Shown here piece by piece: positions 8,576 to 17,621 of a stretch of 34,459 nucleotides of DNA. The DNA comes from an uncultured Bacteroidota bacterium (GTDB lineage: Bacteria; Bacteroidota; Bacteroidia; Flavobacteriales; TMED113). The position numbers and the translations under genes are program-made. The stretch spans positions 1 through 34,459 of the forward strand of contig CACAKI010000007.1 in the NCBI GenBank assembly GCA_902533035.1, written 5' to 3'. The notes under the pieces are model-generated. The model was not told where the DNA came from. It saw nothing but the letters and a program-made list of their open reading frames with translations, and searched no databases. Each line of letters starts with the position of its first letter. Position 1 is the first letter of the stretch.

Positions 8576-9748
8576 ATGAATCTGGAAAAATCTAGCTCTA
8601 ATTTTTTAATGATTGCAAAAACTATGCACGGGTTAGAAGATGTTCTAATTAACGAACTTAAAGCATTAGGAGCAACAAAAATAAATAAACAAATAAGAGC
8701 TATTGAGTTTTATGGAGACACAGCATTACTTTATAAAAGTAATATTTCCTTAAGAACAGCCTTAAGAATATTAAAACCTATATCTATTTTTTATGTAAAA
8801 AATGAAAATGAATTATATAAAAAAACAAAAGATATAAATTGGGAGAATTATTTATCATTAAATGATACCTTTTTAATAAATACAACTATTAGTGATTCAA
8901 AAGAATTTAATCACAATCAATATATTTCACAAAAAATAAAAGACGCTATAGTAGATCAATTCAGAGAAAAATATGGTAGAAGACCATCAATAAATAAATA
9001 CACCCCAACAATACGAATTAGCGCACACATCAAAAATAACACATGTCAAATATCTTTAGATAGTTCGGGAGAATCTTTACATAAAAGGGGATATAGGATT
9101 CAAAAGGGCGAAGCTCCTATAAATGAAGTGTTAGCAGCTGGGATAATTCTTCTAAGTAATTGGAATAAAGAAACAATATTTAAAGATCCTATGTGTGGAT
9201 CTGGAACTATTATTATAGAAGCTGGGATGATTGCAAAAAATCAAGCTCCAAATATAAAAAGAGAAAAATTTGGCTTTATGAATTGGAAAGATTTCGAAAT
9301 AAATATTTTCAAAAATATAAAGAGAGAAATAATAGAAAAAGAACAGAAATACTCTAAAAAAATTGAAGGATGCGACTACCATTTTGGATCAATTTCAGCA
9401 TCTAGAAAAAACACCTCTGTAGCAAATTTGTCAGAAAATATTCAATTGAAAAGATTTAATTTTTTCAAACAAAATAAATTACATGAAAAAAGACATATTA
9501 TCTTCAATCCACCGTATGGAGAAAGATTAGAAATTCTAGATGAAAATTTTTATGAAAAAATGGGAAGTATACTTAAAAATTATTATATAAATTCTACCAT
9601 TTGGATTATAACATCTGATTATGAAAATATAAAATCTATAGGTCTAAAACCATCAAAAAAAATTCAACTTTTTAACGGAAGTTTAGAGTGTAAACTTTTA
9701 AAATATGAATTATATAGTGGAACTAAAAAAAATAACACCTATTTTTAG
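8576..9748 (+). CDS. THUMP-domain class I methyltransferase, 23S rRNA (guanine-N2) type
   Basis: 390-residue SAM-dependent RNA methyltransferase of the RlmL/YpsC group, which makes N2-methylguanosine in 23S rRNA. An N-terminal ferredoxin-like/THUMP part covers about residues 1-160. The methyltransferase part has the SAM motif DPMCGSGTIIIEAG (from residue 204) and the catalytic NPPYGERL (from residue 311). Single-domain members of this length lack the RlmK half found in Enterobacteria. I chose ATG 8576. The reading frame extends back to 8492, but that part overlaps the divergent gene and does not resemble the family; MNLEKSSSNFLMIAKTMHG is a typical start. Confidence 0.9.
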   Translation: MNLEKSSSNFLMIAKTMHGLEDVLINELKALGATKINKQIRAIEFYGDTALLYKSNISLRTALRILKPISIFYVKNENELYKKTKDINWENYLSLNDTFLINTTISDSKEFNHNQYISQKIKDAIVDQFREKYGRRPSINKYTPTIRISAHIKNNTCQISLDSSGESLHKRGYRIQKGEAPINEVLAAGIILLSNWNKETIFKDPMCGSGTIIIEAGMIAKNQAPNIKREKFGFMNWKDFEINIFKNIKREIIEKEQKYSKKIEGCDYHFGSISASRKNTSVANLSENIQLKRFNFFKQNKLHEKRHIIFNPPYGERLEILDENFYEKMGSILKNYYINSTIWIITSDYENIKSIGLKPSKKIQLFNGSLECKLLKYELYSGTKKNNTYF

Positions 9749-9788
9749 ATTTTAAAACATATTATAAACAAAAAATAATTAAAACAAT

Positions 9789-9983
9789 ATGAAAAAAGGA
9801 ACTGTCAAATTCTTTAATGAAACTAAAGGATTTGGATTTATCATTGAAAATGAAACTGAAGAATCACATTTTGTTCATATTTCTGGAGTTATTCATAAAA
9901 TTTCAGAAGGAGACAATGTAGAATATGAATTAGAAGAAGGAAAAAAAGGAATGAACGCCGTCAACGTGAGGCTAATAGAGTAA
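9789..9983 (+). CDS. Cold-shock domain protein (CspA family)
   Basis: 64-residue single cold-shock domain that binds single-stranded RNA or DNA. It begins KKGTVKFFNETKGFGFI (RNP1, KGFGFI) and contains HFVHIS (RNP2). Length matches the compact Bacteroidota CspA proteins. It is strongly acidic in the C-terminal half (EYELEEGKKG). The gap to the upstream methyltransferase gene is 40 bp and holds no clear promoter, so it may be read through from that gene. It ends 5 bp from the convergent thioesterase gene. Confidence 0.93.
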   Translation: MKKGTVKFFNETKGFGFIIENETEESHFVHISGVIHKISEGDNVEYELEEGKKGMNAVNVRLIE

Positions 9984-9988
9984 TCATA

Positions 9989-10399
9989 TTAAAGATTAAA
10001 ATCCTTTTTGATCTCTTCATACACAGGAATTGTTTTTTTAGAAATAAAATCATAGCAAACAATCGTTATTGTGGCAACACAAATAATCTTATCTTCTAAA
10101 AAAATTACCGAAAGATTATCAAAACTTTTTTTACCTATACGAGATATTTTTTGACATATAGTTAATTCTGATGGATGGATTACTTGATTAATATAATCTA
10201 TTTTAACAGATGCTACAATTAAAGATTTTTCTTGAAAATTGATACTCCATCTTTTAAAAAATAATAGGCGAGCATCCTCTAAATAACTTAGAAAAGTTGC
10301 ATTATTTACATGTTTAAAAGCATCAAGATCTCTAAATCGAGTTTTAATTTTATGCTGAAAATAAAAATCATTAATATTAAAATCATTAGAGTTTTTCAT
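9989..10399 (-). CDS. Hotdog-fold acyl-CoA thioesterase (4HBT/YbgC-like)
   Basis: 136-residue hotdog protein. The N-terminal RFRDLDAFKHVNNATFLSYLEDAR matches the 4-hydroxybenzoyl-CoA thioesterase signature, with the catalytic-type Asp (DLDAFKHVNN) and the FLSYLEDAR helix. Such enzymes hydrolyse acyl-CoA or acyl-ACP thioesters in the cytoplasm; chain-length preference cannot be read. It lies 6 bp after the small membrane protein gene on the same strand, likely in one transcript with it and the DUF2779 gene. Confidence 0.88.
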   Translation of the reverse strand: MKNSNDFNINDFYFQHKIKTRFRDLDAFKHVNNATFLSYLEDARLLFFKRWSINFQEKSLIVASVKIDYINQVIHPSELTICQKISRIGKKSFDNLSVIFLEDKIICVATITIVCYDFISKKTIPVYEEIKKDFNL

Positions 10400-10405
10400 T
10401 TTTCT

Positions 10406-10849
10406 CTATTCTTTAAAAGATTTTAAAAAAAATGTTGTTTTCTCAATGATATCATTTTTTATCTCTTCCACCAAATTAGATGATAAGCCATTTTTAGAAA
10501 AACAATTGTTTATATCTTCTTTCTTATTATTGTAAGAAATCTTAAATTCTTTCATTGATCTAATAGGGTCATTTTTAATAGAATCTATTTGAAATTTATC
10601 AAATCTTTTTTCAAAATCAGAGTTTATATTTAAAACAAAACATTCACATTTTATATTTTTAATACCACCATCATCATTACAATACAATTGATTCATCGTG
10701 TCAAAAATATTTTTATTTGATAAATACCAAAAACCTAAAAATATAATCAAAAGTGTAAAAGTAATTAAGACTATTTTAAATAAAAGTTTAGTAACAAATC
10801 TTATTATAAACCAAATACACACACAAAATATTATTACTAAAAAAAACAT
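10406..10849 (-). CDS. Small membrane-anchored protein of unknown function
   Basis: 147 residues. The first 45 residues contain two hydrophobic segments split by a short basic turn (RFVTKLLFK), so it probably forms a hairpin in the inner membrane. The soluble remainder has three close cysteines (LYCNDDGG, KCECFV) and a basic/acidic mixed helical tail. I recognise no family. As sequenced its start lies inside the 3' end of the DUF2779 reading frame; if the upstream A-run is one base too long, that gene stops 15 nt before this ATG and the overlap disappears. A thioesterase gene follows 6 bp later. Confidence 0.65.
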   Translation of the reverse strand: MFFLVIIFCVCIWFIIRFVTKLLFKIVLITFTLLIIFLGFWYLSNKNIFDTMNQLYCNDDGGIKNIKCECFVLNINSDFEKRFDKFQIDSIKNDPIRSMKEFKISYNNKKEDINNCFSKNGLSSNLVEEIKNDIIEKTTFFLKSFKE

Positions 10850-12339
10850 GATATATATCCATAATTATATTTTTTTTTCTTAAAAATTGTAAAATTTTAA
10901 ACATAGCAAACGTATCCATCTTACAATACTCTAATAAATCACCTCTAATTCTTTCCACTTCTTTAGGGGGTTTTTTATTCAAATTTAAGAATTCTAAACT
11001 AGCAACATCTCCTTTACTAATAGATAAATCTTTATAAGTCAAATTTGGCACTAATGCAGGTAAAACTTTTTTAATAGAATAACTACCTTCCATTTGAGGA
11101 ATATAATACCATTTTTCTTTAAAGGGCAACATTAAATCCTTCATTCTATTAATAATTTTTGTTAGATCATTTTCATAATAAGGAAAAGATTTGATTAAAT
11201 CTTGTAACTTTCCTCTTTCAAATCCAATATTATAGACCAGAATATCACCTTCTGTTTTTTAAATTTTTAATCAAAGATTTCACAAATGGCTCTCGAGGAT
11301 CTTTATTTGAGTCCGCTAAAAACTCATAGTGCTTTACTATTTGTCCATTTATTTCTTGATGTAATGAATATTGAAAAGGAATATGTTGAAAAGGTTTCAC
11401 TCCATCAAACTTTGGAATAGCTGAACCAAATGTTTCAAAATCTAAATGAAAAACATTATTACTAAGATTTTCTAAAAACTCTCTGATTTTTTGTTTATGA
11501 AAAAGTTCTGTTTGATTGATTTCACAATCTACTTGTATTCTTTGATTTGAGGATAATTTAGTTTCCAAAGGAACATCCTTGACATAAAGATATCCAGCAT
11601 TATACAGATTCCATTTAGTTTCAGCTTTTAATCTTGAAATATTTAAAACTGAATACTCAGGAACATGCTTCCAACAATAACTTTTAAAATCACATTCATA
11701 AGGTTTATTACAATGTTTTCCAATTTCCATACTTGGAATATTATCTTCTAAAAGAAGGGCTTTAAAATCATTTAATTTAAGTGGTATAAAGTCGGATTTT
11801 TCTTGAATTTTTTTTAACACCGATACTATTTTAAATAATTTATTAATTTCTAAATCACCACTCTTTACGTAACTGTTATCTATATGAACTACTGACGCAC
11901 CACTTACTTTTAAACCACACTTTCTTAATACAAAATATTGCAATGCAACATCATTAATATATGTTTCTGAAATATGAGTTGAGCTTTTTACTTCGTAAAT
12001 GTGCCATTCATTTTCTTTTTTGACTAATATATCCACAAAACATCTCACATGTTCATATTCAAAAGCTGCTTCATAAATTATTTCAATTCCATTTTGCATT
12101 AAACTTTTAGTATAATCAATAGATTCAGATATTTTACTATAATCTTCAGGAGAAGAATCGACTCCACCAGGAAATAAATCTTGAGCTAATAATCCAACTT
12201 GAGTTCCCACTTCAAAAATATTTTTTTTATTTAATGTTATTTCATCAGCTAATTGTGAATGAAATTTTTTAAGATACAAAGCTTTTTCACATTGTAAACC
12301 AGTTATAAAATTAGATTTTGAGATGTGTTTTATAGACAT
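10788..12339 (-). pseudogene. DUF2779 nuclease: PD-(D/E)XK plus DnaQ-like exonuclease, frameshifted as sequenced
   Basis: N-terminal part (12339 to 11245): RecB/Cas4-like nuclease with D...EVKSS (VDILV, YEVKSS) and four cysteines in the iron-sulfur pattern (C17 in GLQCEKALYL; CNKPYEC and SYC further on). The C-terminal half starts with HLDFETF (DxE motif of an RNase H/DnaQ fold) and continues, after a frame change, with TEGDILVYNIGFERGKL and ends with YCKMDTFAM (terminal Asp). The break is at a run of six A (coding strand, 11255-11260); removing one A restores the frame. A second run of nine A at 10870-10878 also appears one base long: with eight A the protein would end FLRKKI at 10865, giving 490 residues, the normal family size. 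It may therefore be intact in the organism. Predicted DNA repair or defence nuclease; biological role unproven. The ATG at 12339 is preferred over an upstream alternative. Confidence 0.8.
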
Positions 12340-12493
12340 AAATAACAATTAAAAAAATATTTTTTTTATTAGTATGTATAATATAATTATTAAATTAATA
12401 ATGAATATTATTACATTTTGAATGAAAAAAAGAATTTTTGCATTATTAATTTTATCAAACTATAACGTTTTTCTAAAAAGTGTGATTTCAAAT

Positions 12494-13738
12494 ATGTTAA
12501 GAAAAAAAACATTATTTAATTTTTTTATTTTTTTTCTTACATGTTTTTTTTCTCAAGCTCAAGAAAGAAATTTAAAAGGTGTCTCTAAAATGAGACTAAA
12601 GGCTATAATCAATGAAATAGATCATAAAAACGATAGTCTTTTAAAAAAAATAGAAGAATATAAGTCTTTAAATAAAGAACTAAGAGATAGCATCAATAAT
12701 TTAACCAAAACTGATTCTTTAAGTTTAATTTTTATGGGTGATATTATGGGGCATGATGGACAAATAAAATCTGCTTTTAATGAAAAAACAAATAAATATA
12801 ATTATGAACCTGTTTTTGCAGAAGTAAAAAATTTAATTTCAAATGTAGATTTTGCAATTGCTAATCTGGAAGTAACATTAGCAGGCCCGCCTTATAAGGG
12901 ATATCCTAAATTTTCATCTCCAAAAGAACTGGTAATTGCATGTAAAAATAATGGAATTGATGTTTTGGTAACATCTAACAACCACACATGTGACAGAGGA
13001 AAAAAAGGGGTAATAAGAACATTAGACATTTTGGATTCTTTAAACATAAAACACACAGGTAGTTTTAGAAATTCTAATGAATTCAAAACAAACAATTTAC
13101 TTGTTTTAGAAAAAAATAATATTAAAATTGGACTATTAAATTACACTTTTAGCACGAATGGAATGCCAATCCCCTACCCTACAATAGTAAATAAAATTGA
13201 CACAACCTCTATGCTAAAAGATATACAAAAAAGTAAAAAACAAGATATTGACAAACTTATTGTATTTATTCACTGGGGACCTGAATACAAATCACATCCA
13301 TCTAATAGTCAAAAAAAAATTGCTAATTTTTTATTTCGAAATGGAGTTGATATAATAATAGGAGCTCATCCTCATGTATTACAAAAAATGGAATATTTTG
13401 AAAATTGTGGTTCGGAAAATGGTCAACTAATCGCATATTCTTTGGGAAATTACGTATCAAATCAAAGAACAAGAAAAAGAGACGGGGGAGCAATGATTGA
13501 AATACTACTTACTAAAAATCAAGAAAAAACTAAAATTTCAGATTTTGGCTATCATTTAACTTGGGTTCAGAAACCTATTATTAACGGGAAAGAAGTTTTT
13601 AAAATTCTTCCGTGTAAAGAATATGAAAAAAATAACTTTAATGGATTAAGTTTAAAAGAAAAAAATGCCATGAAATTATTTATAGAAGACTCTAGAAAAT
13701 TATTCCAAAAAGAAAACCAAAAGGTAACAGAAAAATAA
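12494..13738 (+). CDS. CapA family protein (metallophosphoesterase-like, exported)
   Basis: Related to CapA/PgsA, the poly-gamma-glutamate capsule protein, now seen as a calcineurin-like fold family of broader use. Landmarks: LIFMGDIMGHDGQI, FAIANLEVTLAG, VLVTSNNHTCDRGKKG, VFIHWGPEYKSHPS and IIGAHPHVLQKMEYF, covering the usual metal-binding D, N, H positions. A coiled-coil stretch (about residues 30-75) precedes the domain. I chose ATG 12494 because it starts a proper signal peptide (MLRKKTLFNFFIFFLTCFFSQAQ). An in-frame ATG at 12422 would add 24 residues with a poor signal, and a promoter-like TTACATTTTG ends right before it. No other capsule genes are adjacent, so the substrate is unknown. 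Confidence 0.82.
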   Translation: MLRKKTLFNFFIFFLTCFFSQAQERNLKGVSKMRLKAIINEIDHKNDSLLKKIEEYKSLNKELRDSINNLTKTDSLSLIFMGDIMGHDGQIKSAFNEKTNKYNYEPVFAEVKNLISNVDFAIANLEVTLAGPPYKGYPKFSSPKELVIACKNNGIDVLVTSNNHTCDRGKKGVIRTLDILDSLNIKHTGSFRNSNEFKTNNLLVLEKNNIKIGLLNYTFSTNGMPIPYPTIVNKIDTTSMLKDIQKSKKQDIDKLIVFIHWGPEYKSHPSNSQKKIANFLFRNGVDIIIGAHPHVLQKMEYFENCGSENGQLIAYSLGNYVSNQRTRKRDGGAMIEILLTKNQEKTKISDFGYHLTWVQKPIINGKEVFKILPCKEYEKNNFNGLSLKEKNAMKLFIEDSRKLFQKENQKVTEK

Positions 13739-13740
13739 TT

Positions 13741-13869
13741 TTATTTTTTTGTCTTTTTTGCATTTGATTTTATCTTATCTTCTTCAGCATCCTTATTTTT
13801 TTTTATTCTTCTTTGTAATTCTTCTAAAGAGATACCTAGTTTGTTTGCCAATTTTTCAAGATTATCCAT
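13741..13869 (-). CDS. 42-residue lysine-rich small protein
   Basis: Short open frame: begins MDNLEKLANKLGISLEELQ, then a basic tail (RRIKKNKDAEEDKIKSN, AKKTKK). The first 20 residues look like a small helix-turn-helix or helical bundle fragment (LANKLGISLEEL resembles the first half of many DNA-binding HTH units). The tail is strongly basic and could bind nucleic acid. It follows tRNA-Pro by 41 bp on the same strand and ends 2 bp from the CapA stop. The coding quality (balanced, helical, no rare runs) supports a real gene, but I know no named family. Confidence 0.6.
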   Translation of the reverse strand: MDNLEKLANKLGISLEELQRRIKKNKDAEEDKIKSNAKKTKK

Positions 13870-13910
13870 ATTTCTTTATTTAGACCAATAAAAGTACAAA
13901 AAATAAAAAG

Positions 13911-13984
13911 TCGGAGCAAGAGGATTTGAACCTCCGATCTCACGCCCCCCAGACGTGCGCTTTACCGGACTAAGCTATACCCCG
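13911..13984 (-). tRNA. tRNA-Pro (anticodon GGG)
   Basis: On the minus strand a full cloverleaf folds: acceptor stem CGGGGTA with TGCTCCG (two wobble pairs) and discriminator A; D arm with TAGCTTAGTCCGGTAAAG; anticodon stem CACGT/GCGTG around the loop CTGGGGG (anticodon GGG, reading CCC and CCU); T arm GGAGG-TTCAAAT-CCTCT. The CCA end is not encoded. Its 5' end lies 4 nt after the stop codon of the DUF4249 gene, so it may be cut out of the operon mRNA by RNase P. Confidence 0.95.
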
Positions 13985-13988
13985 AAAA

Positions 13989-14957
13989 TTAAGGAATTAC
14001 CTGAAAATAAATAGATTTTCCTGAAGCAAACACCCCTGCTCCATTTTCAATATTTGTAAAAATAGGAACTGGCTCTGTAGCAATATCACTAAAAAACCTA
14101 TTGTCATTTGCCTCCATAGAATTATAATAGTTAAACGCTTCTTCGCTAAAAGAAGTTAATTGAAGAAAAATACTATCACTCATTTCTGAATCTATTTTAT
14201 ATTCAAAATCAAAAGAAATTTCTTTTTGTGTGCCATTAAATAAATCATCACTAAAAAAAACTCGTCTTCCACTAAAACTATAACCATCCCATGGAATACC
14301 TTGAGAAAATGAAGGATCATTAGAGTATAAAACTAATGGATATTCTTTGCTAATATTTTCTTCCTCACCATCTTCATTAAAATGTGAACCTGAAGTATGA
14401 ACGAACAACCTAATTCTATAATAGTTATTTATATTTGGATCATCAAAAAAACTCAAATTAAGTGTTGAAGCATAAACTTCACTAAGGTCTGAATTATCAA
14501 GAATCTCTAGCTCAGTTAATTCTATTTCTTCAGGAACAGTAGTTTCAGCTGAAACAGATTCAAAATTTGGATGATTAACTTCAATAGAATATGTTTTTCC
14601 AACTTGAGGAAGAGTGTTAAATTTATAGTAATAAATTGGAGCACTTTGCTCGGCACCCCACCAATAACCAGATTGTTCCATTATATAAAGAGTATCTACA
14701 TTATTAAAATCAATATTCATTTCACCAAGAGGCTCATCATCTTCATACAAAAAAACATTAGCGTCTGAAATCGAATTAACTTCTCCTTGTTGAAACGCTC
14801 CAACAGAATTGGAAACATGAAGAGAAATAATAGAATCTGTATCTAAAATACCATTAACAACCAAAAAAGGAGTATGACCCGGAATTTCCAATTCTACAAC
14901 CTGTTCTTGACAACTAAAAATTAAAATAGAGCACAAAAAAATTAAAGTTTTTTTCAT
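13989..14957 (-). CDS. DUF4249 domain lipoprotein, partner of a TonB receptor
   Basis: 322-residue lipoprotein: signal peptide with lipobox LIFSC (Cys16). FLVVNGILDTD, SVGAFQQGEVNSISDANVFLYEDDE and the later SFDFEYKIDSEMSDSIFLQL are typical of DUF4249. Members are encoded right after TonB-dependent receptors in Bacteroidota and are thought to sit on the outer membrane as receptor accessory proteins. Here the start is 2 bp from the receptor stop, so they are translated together. The ligand is unknown. It is followed by tRNA-Pro. Confidence 0.88.
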   Translation of the reverse strand: MKKTLIFLCSILIFSCQEQVVELEIPGHTPFLVVNGILDTDSIISLHVSNSVGAFQQGEVNSISDANVFLYEDDEPLGEMNIDFNNVDTLYIMEQSGYWWGAEQSAPIYYYKFNTLPQVGKTYSIEVNHPNFESVSAETTVPEEIELTELEILDNSDLSEVYASTLNLSFFDDPNINNYYRIRLFVHTSGSHFNEDGEEENISKEYPLVLYSNDPSFSQGIPWDGYSFSGRRVFFSDDLFNGTQKEISFDFEYKIDSEMSDSIFLQLTSFSEEAFNYYNSMEANDNRFFSDIATEPVPIFTNIENGAGVFASGKSIYFQVIP

Positions 14958-14959
14958 AA

Positions 14960-17281
14960 TTAAAATTTAATACTATATGTAATTGTTGGGATGACTGGAA
15001 ATAAAGAAACTTGTCTTGCAACATTTTCATTATTATCATTTTGAGCTAAATAAACAAAAAACGGATTTTGTCTATTATATAAATTATAAACTGACAGATT
15101 CCATGTTCTTTGATATCTTTTTTTCTTTTTATGAAAATTAATCCCCAAATCAAATCTATGATATGGATTCATACGACTAGAATTCCTTTCCCCATAATAT
15201 GCAATTGTTTGTATATAATCCCCTGCTGGGCCTCCCTCAAAAGACCAATAAGTAGCTTGAGGAAAAGTAATAGCATTTCCCGTTCCGTATACCCAAGTAG
15301 CCCCTATATCAACTTTATCACTAAAAGCATGAGATAAAACTAAAGAAATATCATGTCTCCTATCATATTTATAAGAATACCATTCACCAAAATTAATATT
15401 ATCAAACCTTCTATCAGACCAGGACAATGTATAACCTATCCAACCAGTTGTGTTTCCATTATTTTTTTGAAGAAAAAGTTCTAAACCATAAGACCTACCC
15501 TCTCCGCCTGTTTCTATAGAAGACTCCCATCCAGTAGCATCAAAAAATGAAGACCCTTCTTTATAAGAGATTAAATTATTCATAGTCTTATAATAACCCT
15601 CTAGACTGGCTTCTAATTTTCCATCAAAAAAATTAGTATTTATAGACATAGCTATTTGTCTCGATTGTTGTGGAGGAACACTATCTGTTGCGGGAACCCA
15701 AATATCAGTAGGAAGACCAACTGAAGAATTAGTTAATAAGTGTAAATTTTGTTGCATTTCTGCATAAGAACACTTAACGGACCATTTATCATCTAACATA
15801 TACCTTCCTGAAAAACGAGGTTGTAATTTAAAATAATTATTATCTCTAATTGAAAAAAGACCTAAATGAACTCCAAAATTAGCTTTTAATCTTTCAGAAA
15901 ATTTAATTTCATCTTCAACATACCAAAAAGCATCATGAGCAACTAAATCTTCAGAAAAATAAAAAGTAGTATCTATATCAATATCAGAAACACCATTTGG
16001 ATACTCAAAATCTAAATTAAGTTGACCGGGAAAAAAATCATGATAAGTATAAGAAGAACCAAATTTTATCGCGTGATTTGGATTAGGAGAAAACTCAAAG
16101 TCTATTCTAGAACCAAAATCTCTTAAACCAGAAATATACCCGAATTCTAAATTATAATCACCGGAATTAAAACCCTGATCTATATCAAATGCATAACGAC
16201 TATAAGTCAATGTAGTATTACTAAATAATTTATCAGAAAATAAATGATTCCATCTCAATGTAGCTGTTTTATTTCCCCAACCTAAACCAAAATTAAATTC
16301 ATCTTCATTATCCAAAAAATTCAAACCAAATATATCATCTCCAAAATAACCACTTAAATATAATCTATCTGTATTAGAGATTTTATAATTTAATTTTGCA
16401 TTTAAATCATAAAAATAATAACCACCATTAACACCAGAATCAGCAGGGTTAAGTGAGTTTAACAATAAATCCGCATATGTTCTTCTAGCTGAAACAATAA
16501 ATGAAACTTTATCTTTAATTATAGGCCCTTCAATAGCTAATTTAGAAGATATCAAACCTAAACTACCCTCTCCTTTTAATTCTTTCATATTTCCTTCCTT
16601 CATATCAATCTCTAAAACAGAAGATAATCTTCCCCCAAATCTAGCAGGAAAGCCCCCCTTAGTAAGTTTTACATTTTTAATGGCATCAGCGTTAAAAACT
16701 GAAAAAAAACCAAATAAATGAGATGAATTATAAACAGGCACTCCGTCTAAAAGAATTAAATTCTGATCTGGACCGCCACCTCGCACATAAAACCCAGAAG
16801 TTCCCTCATTTCCTGATTGAACACCAGGTAAAAGCTGAATAGATTTTAAAACATCTACTTCACCTAACAGCATTGGAATAGATTTAATTTGCTTTACTGG
16901 AACAGAGATTACAGATGTTTGTGTGGTTTTAATATTTGAAACTTTACTCTCTAAAGTAACTTCATCTATAAGTTGGGAAGAAAAAATAAGTTCAATATTT
17001 AATTTTTTATTTTTTATTAGGTTAATATTTTTAGTAAAATCTTCATATCCAATAAATGAAAAAGTGATATCGACTTCACCTTTAGGAAGCGAAAGAGTAA
17101 AAAAACCAAAACTATTAGTTGTAGTACCAACTCCTAAATCATTCGAAAAAACATTTACTCCTATTAAAGTTTCTCCACTTGCTGAATCCTCTACAAAACC
17201 ACTAATGGTAAAATATTCTTGAGAAAATGCAACGGAAGAAATAAAAAGTGCCAAAGCACAAAAAATTATTTTTTTGTTCAT
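14960..17281 (-). CDS. TonB-dependent outer-membrane receptor with carboxypeptidase-like domain
   Basis: 773-residue outer-membrane transporter. Signal peptide (MNKKIIFCALALFISSVAFSQ), then a beta-sandwich CarboxypepD_reg-like domain (about 23-110, SGFVEDSASGETLIGVNVF), a plug with TSGFYVRGGGPDQNLILLD and ARFGGRLSSVLEI, and a 22-strand barrel ending in aromatic TITYSIKF. It takes up an unknown ligand with energy from TonB. ATG 17281 is chosen: an upstream in-frame ATG at 17296 lies inside the preceding gene, while 17281 gives an ideal signal peptide and a 1-nt gap. It belongs to the receptor class that pairs with DUF4249 and is last but one in a five-gene operon. Confidence 0.93.
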   Translation of the reverse strand: MNKKIIFCALALFISSVAFSQEYFTISGFVEDSASGETLIGVNVFSNDLGVGTTTNSFGFFTLSLPKGEVDITFSFIGYEDFTKNINLIKNKKLNIELIFSSQLIDEVTLESKVSNIKTTQTSVISVPVKQIKSIPMLLGEVDVLKSIQLLPGVQSGNEGTSGFYVRGGGPDQNLILLDGVPVYNSSHLFGFFSVFNADAIKNVKLTKGGFPARFGGRLSSVLEIDMKEGNMKELKGEGSLGLISSKLAIEGPIIKDKVSFIVSARRTYADLLLNSLNPADSGVNGGYYFYDLNAKLNYKISNTDRLYLSGYFGDDIFGLNFLDNEDEFNFGLGWGNKTATLRWNHLFSDKLFSNTTLTYSRYAFDIDQGFNSGDYNLEFGYISGLRDFGSRIDFEFSPNPNHAIKFGSSYTYHDFFPGQLNLDFEYPNGVSDIDIDTTFYFSEDLVAHDAFWYVEDEIKFSERLKANFGVHLGLFSIRDNNYFKLQPRFSGRYMLDDKWSVKCSYAEMQQNLHLLTNSSVGLPTDIWVPATDSVPPQQSRQIAMSINTNFFDGKLEASLEGYYKTMNNLISYKEGSSFFDATGWESSIETGGEGRSYGLELFLQKNNGNTTGWIGYTLSWSDRRFDNINFGEWYSYKYDRRHDISLVLSHAFSDKVDIGATWVYGTGNAITFPQATYWSFEGGPAGDYIQTIAYYGERNSSRMNPYHRFDLGINFHKKKKRYQRTWNLSVYNLYNRQNPFFVYLAQNDNNENVARQVSLFPVIPTITYSIKF

Positions 17282-17282
17282 T

Positions 17283-17621
17283 TTATTTAACACCATATAA
17301 ATCCATTTCTAAAAGAAGATTTTGATAATTATCACAAATCTTTAATTCAATATCATCTCCTTCAAAAACAATACATTTTTGATCAATCGTATTCATAATC
17401 TTCTCAAGTTTATTTTTTGTTTTTAAATACGTGTGAGAATCTAAATTAGATTCATTTTTATTTAACGTATTAAGTTCTGAAACTACTAAATAAAAAGAAT
17501 TAACACAATCACAATGAGTTAAAACTTCATCAATGACTATATCTTCAGCTTTTTTTTCTTTTGCACATGAATTGAATAGTAAACAGAATATAAAAAAAAA
17601 TGATATTTGTTTCATAGTCAT
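17283..17621 (-). CDS. Small lipoprotein of unknown function
   Basis: 112 residues with a lipoprotein signal (MTMKQISFFFIFCLLFNSC, lipobox LFNSC). The mature part is helical and charged, with a CDC pair (LTHCDCVNSFYLV) and two later cysteines (QKCIVFEG, LKICDNYQ): four Cys that could make two disulfides or bind a metal. The start overlaps the preceding stop in TAATG, suggesting translational coupling; the ATG at 17615 is an equally possible start. No known family. In one operon with the cysteine-rich peptide gene and the TonB receptor. Confidence 0.7.
   Translation of the reverse strand: MTMKQISFFFIFCLLFNSCAKEKKAEDIVIDEVLTHCDCVNSFYLVVSELNTLNKNESNLDSHTYLKTKNKLEKIMNTIDQKCIVFEGDDIELKICDNYQNLLLEMDLYGVK

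Noticed and set aside
12337-12421. CRISPR or cas locus suspected from the Cas4-like nuclease
   Set aside because: No direct repeats with unique spacers and no cas1/cas2 were seen; the protein fits the DUF2779 family better.
13877-13897. TATTTAGA at the tRNA/small-protein gap as a fourth operator copy
   Set aside because: Only the left arm matches; the right arm (AAAAGTA) is not complementary, so it is likely chance in AT-rich DNA.
16923-17222. Plus-strand open frame of 99 codons
   Set aside because: It lies fully within the TonB receptor gene on the other strand, shows no family pattern and has the composition of an antisense shadow.
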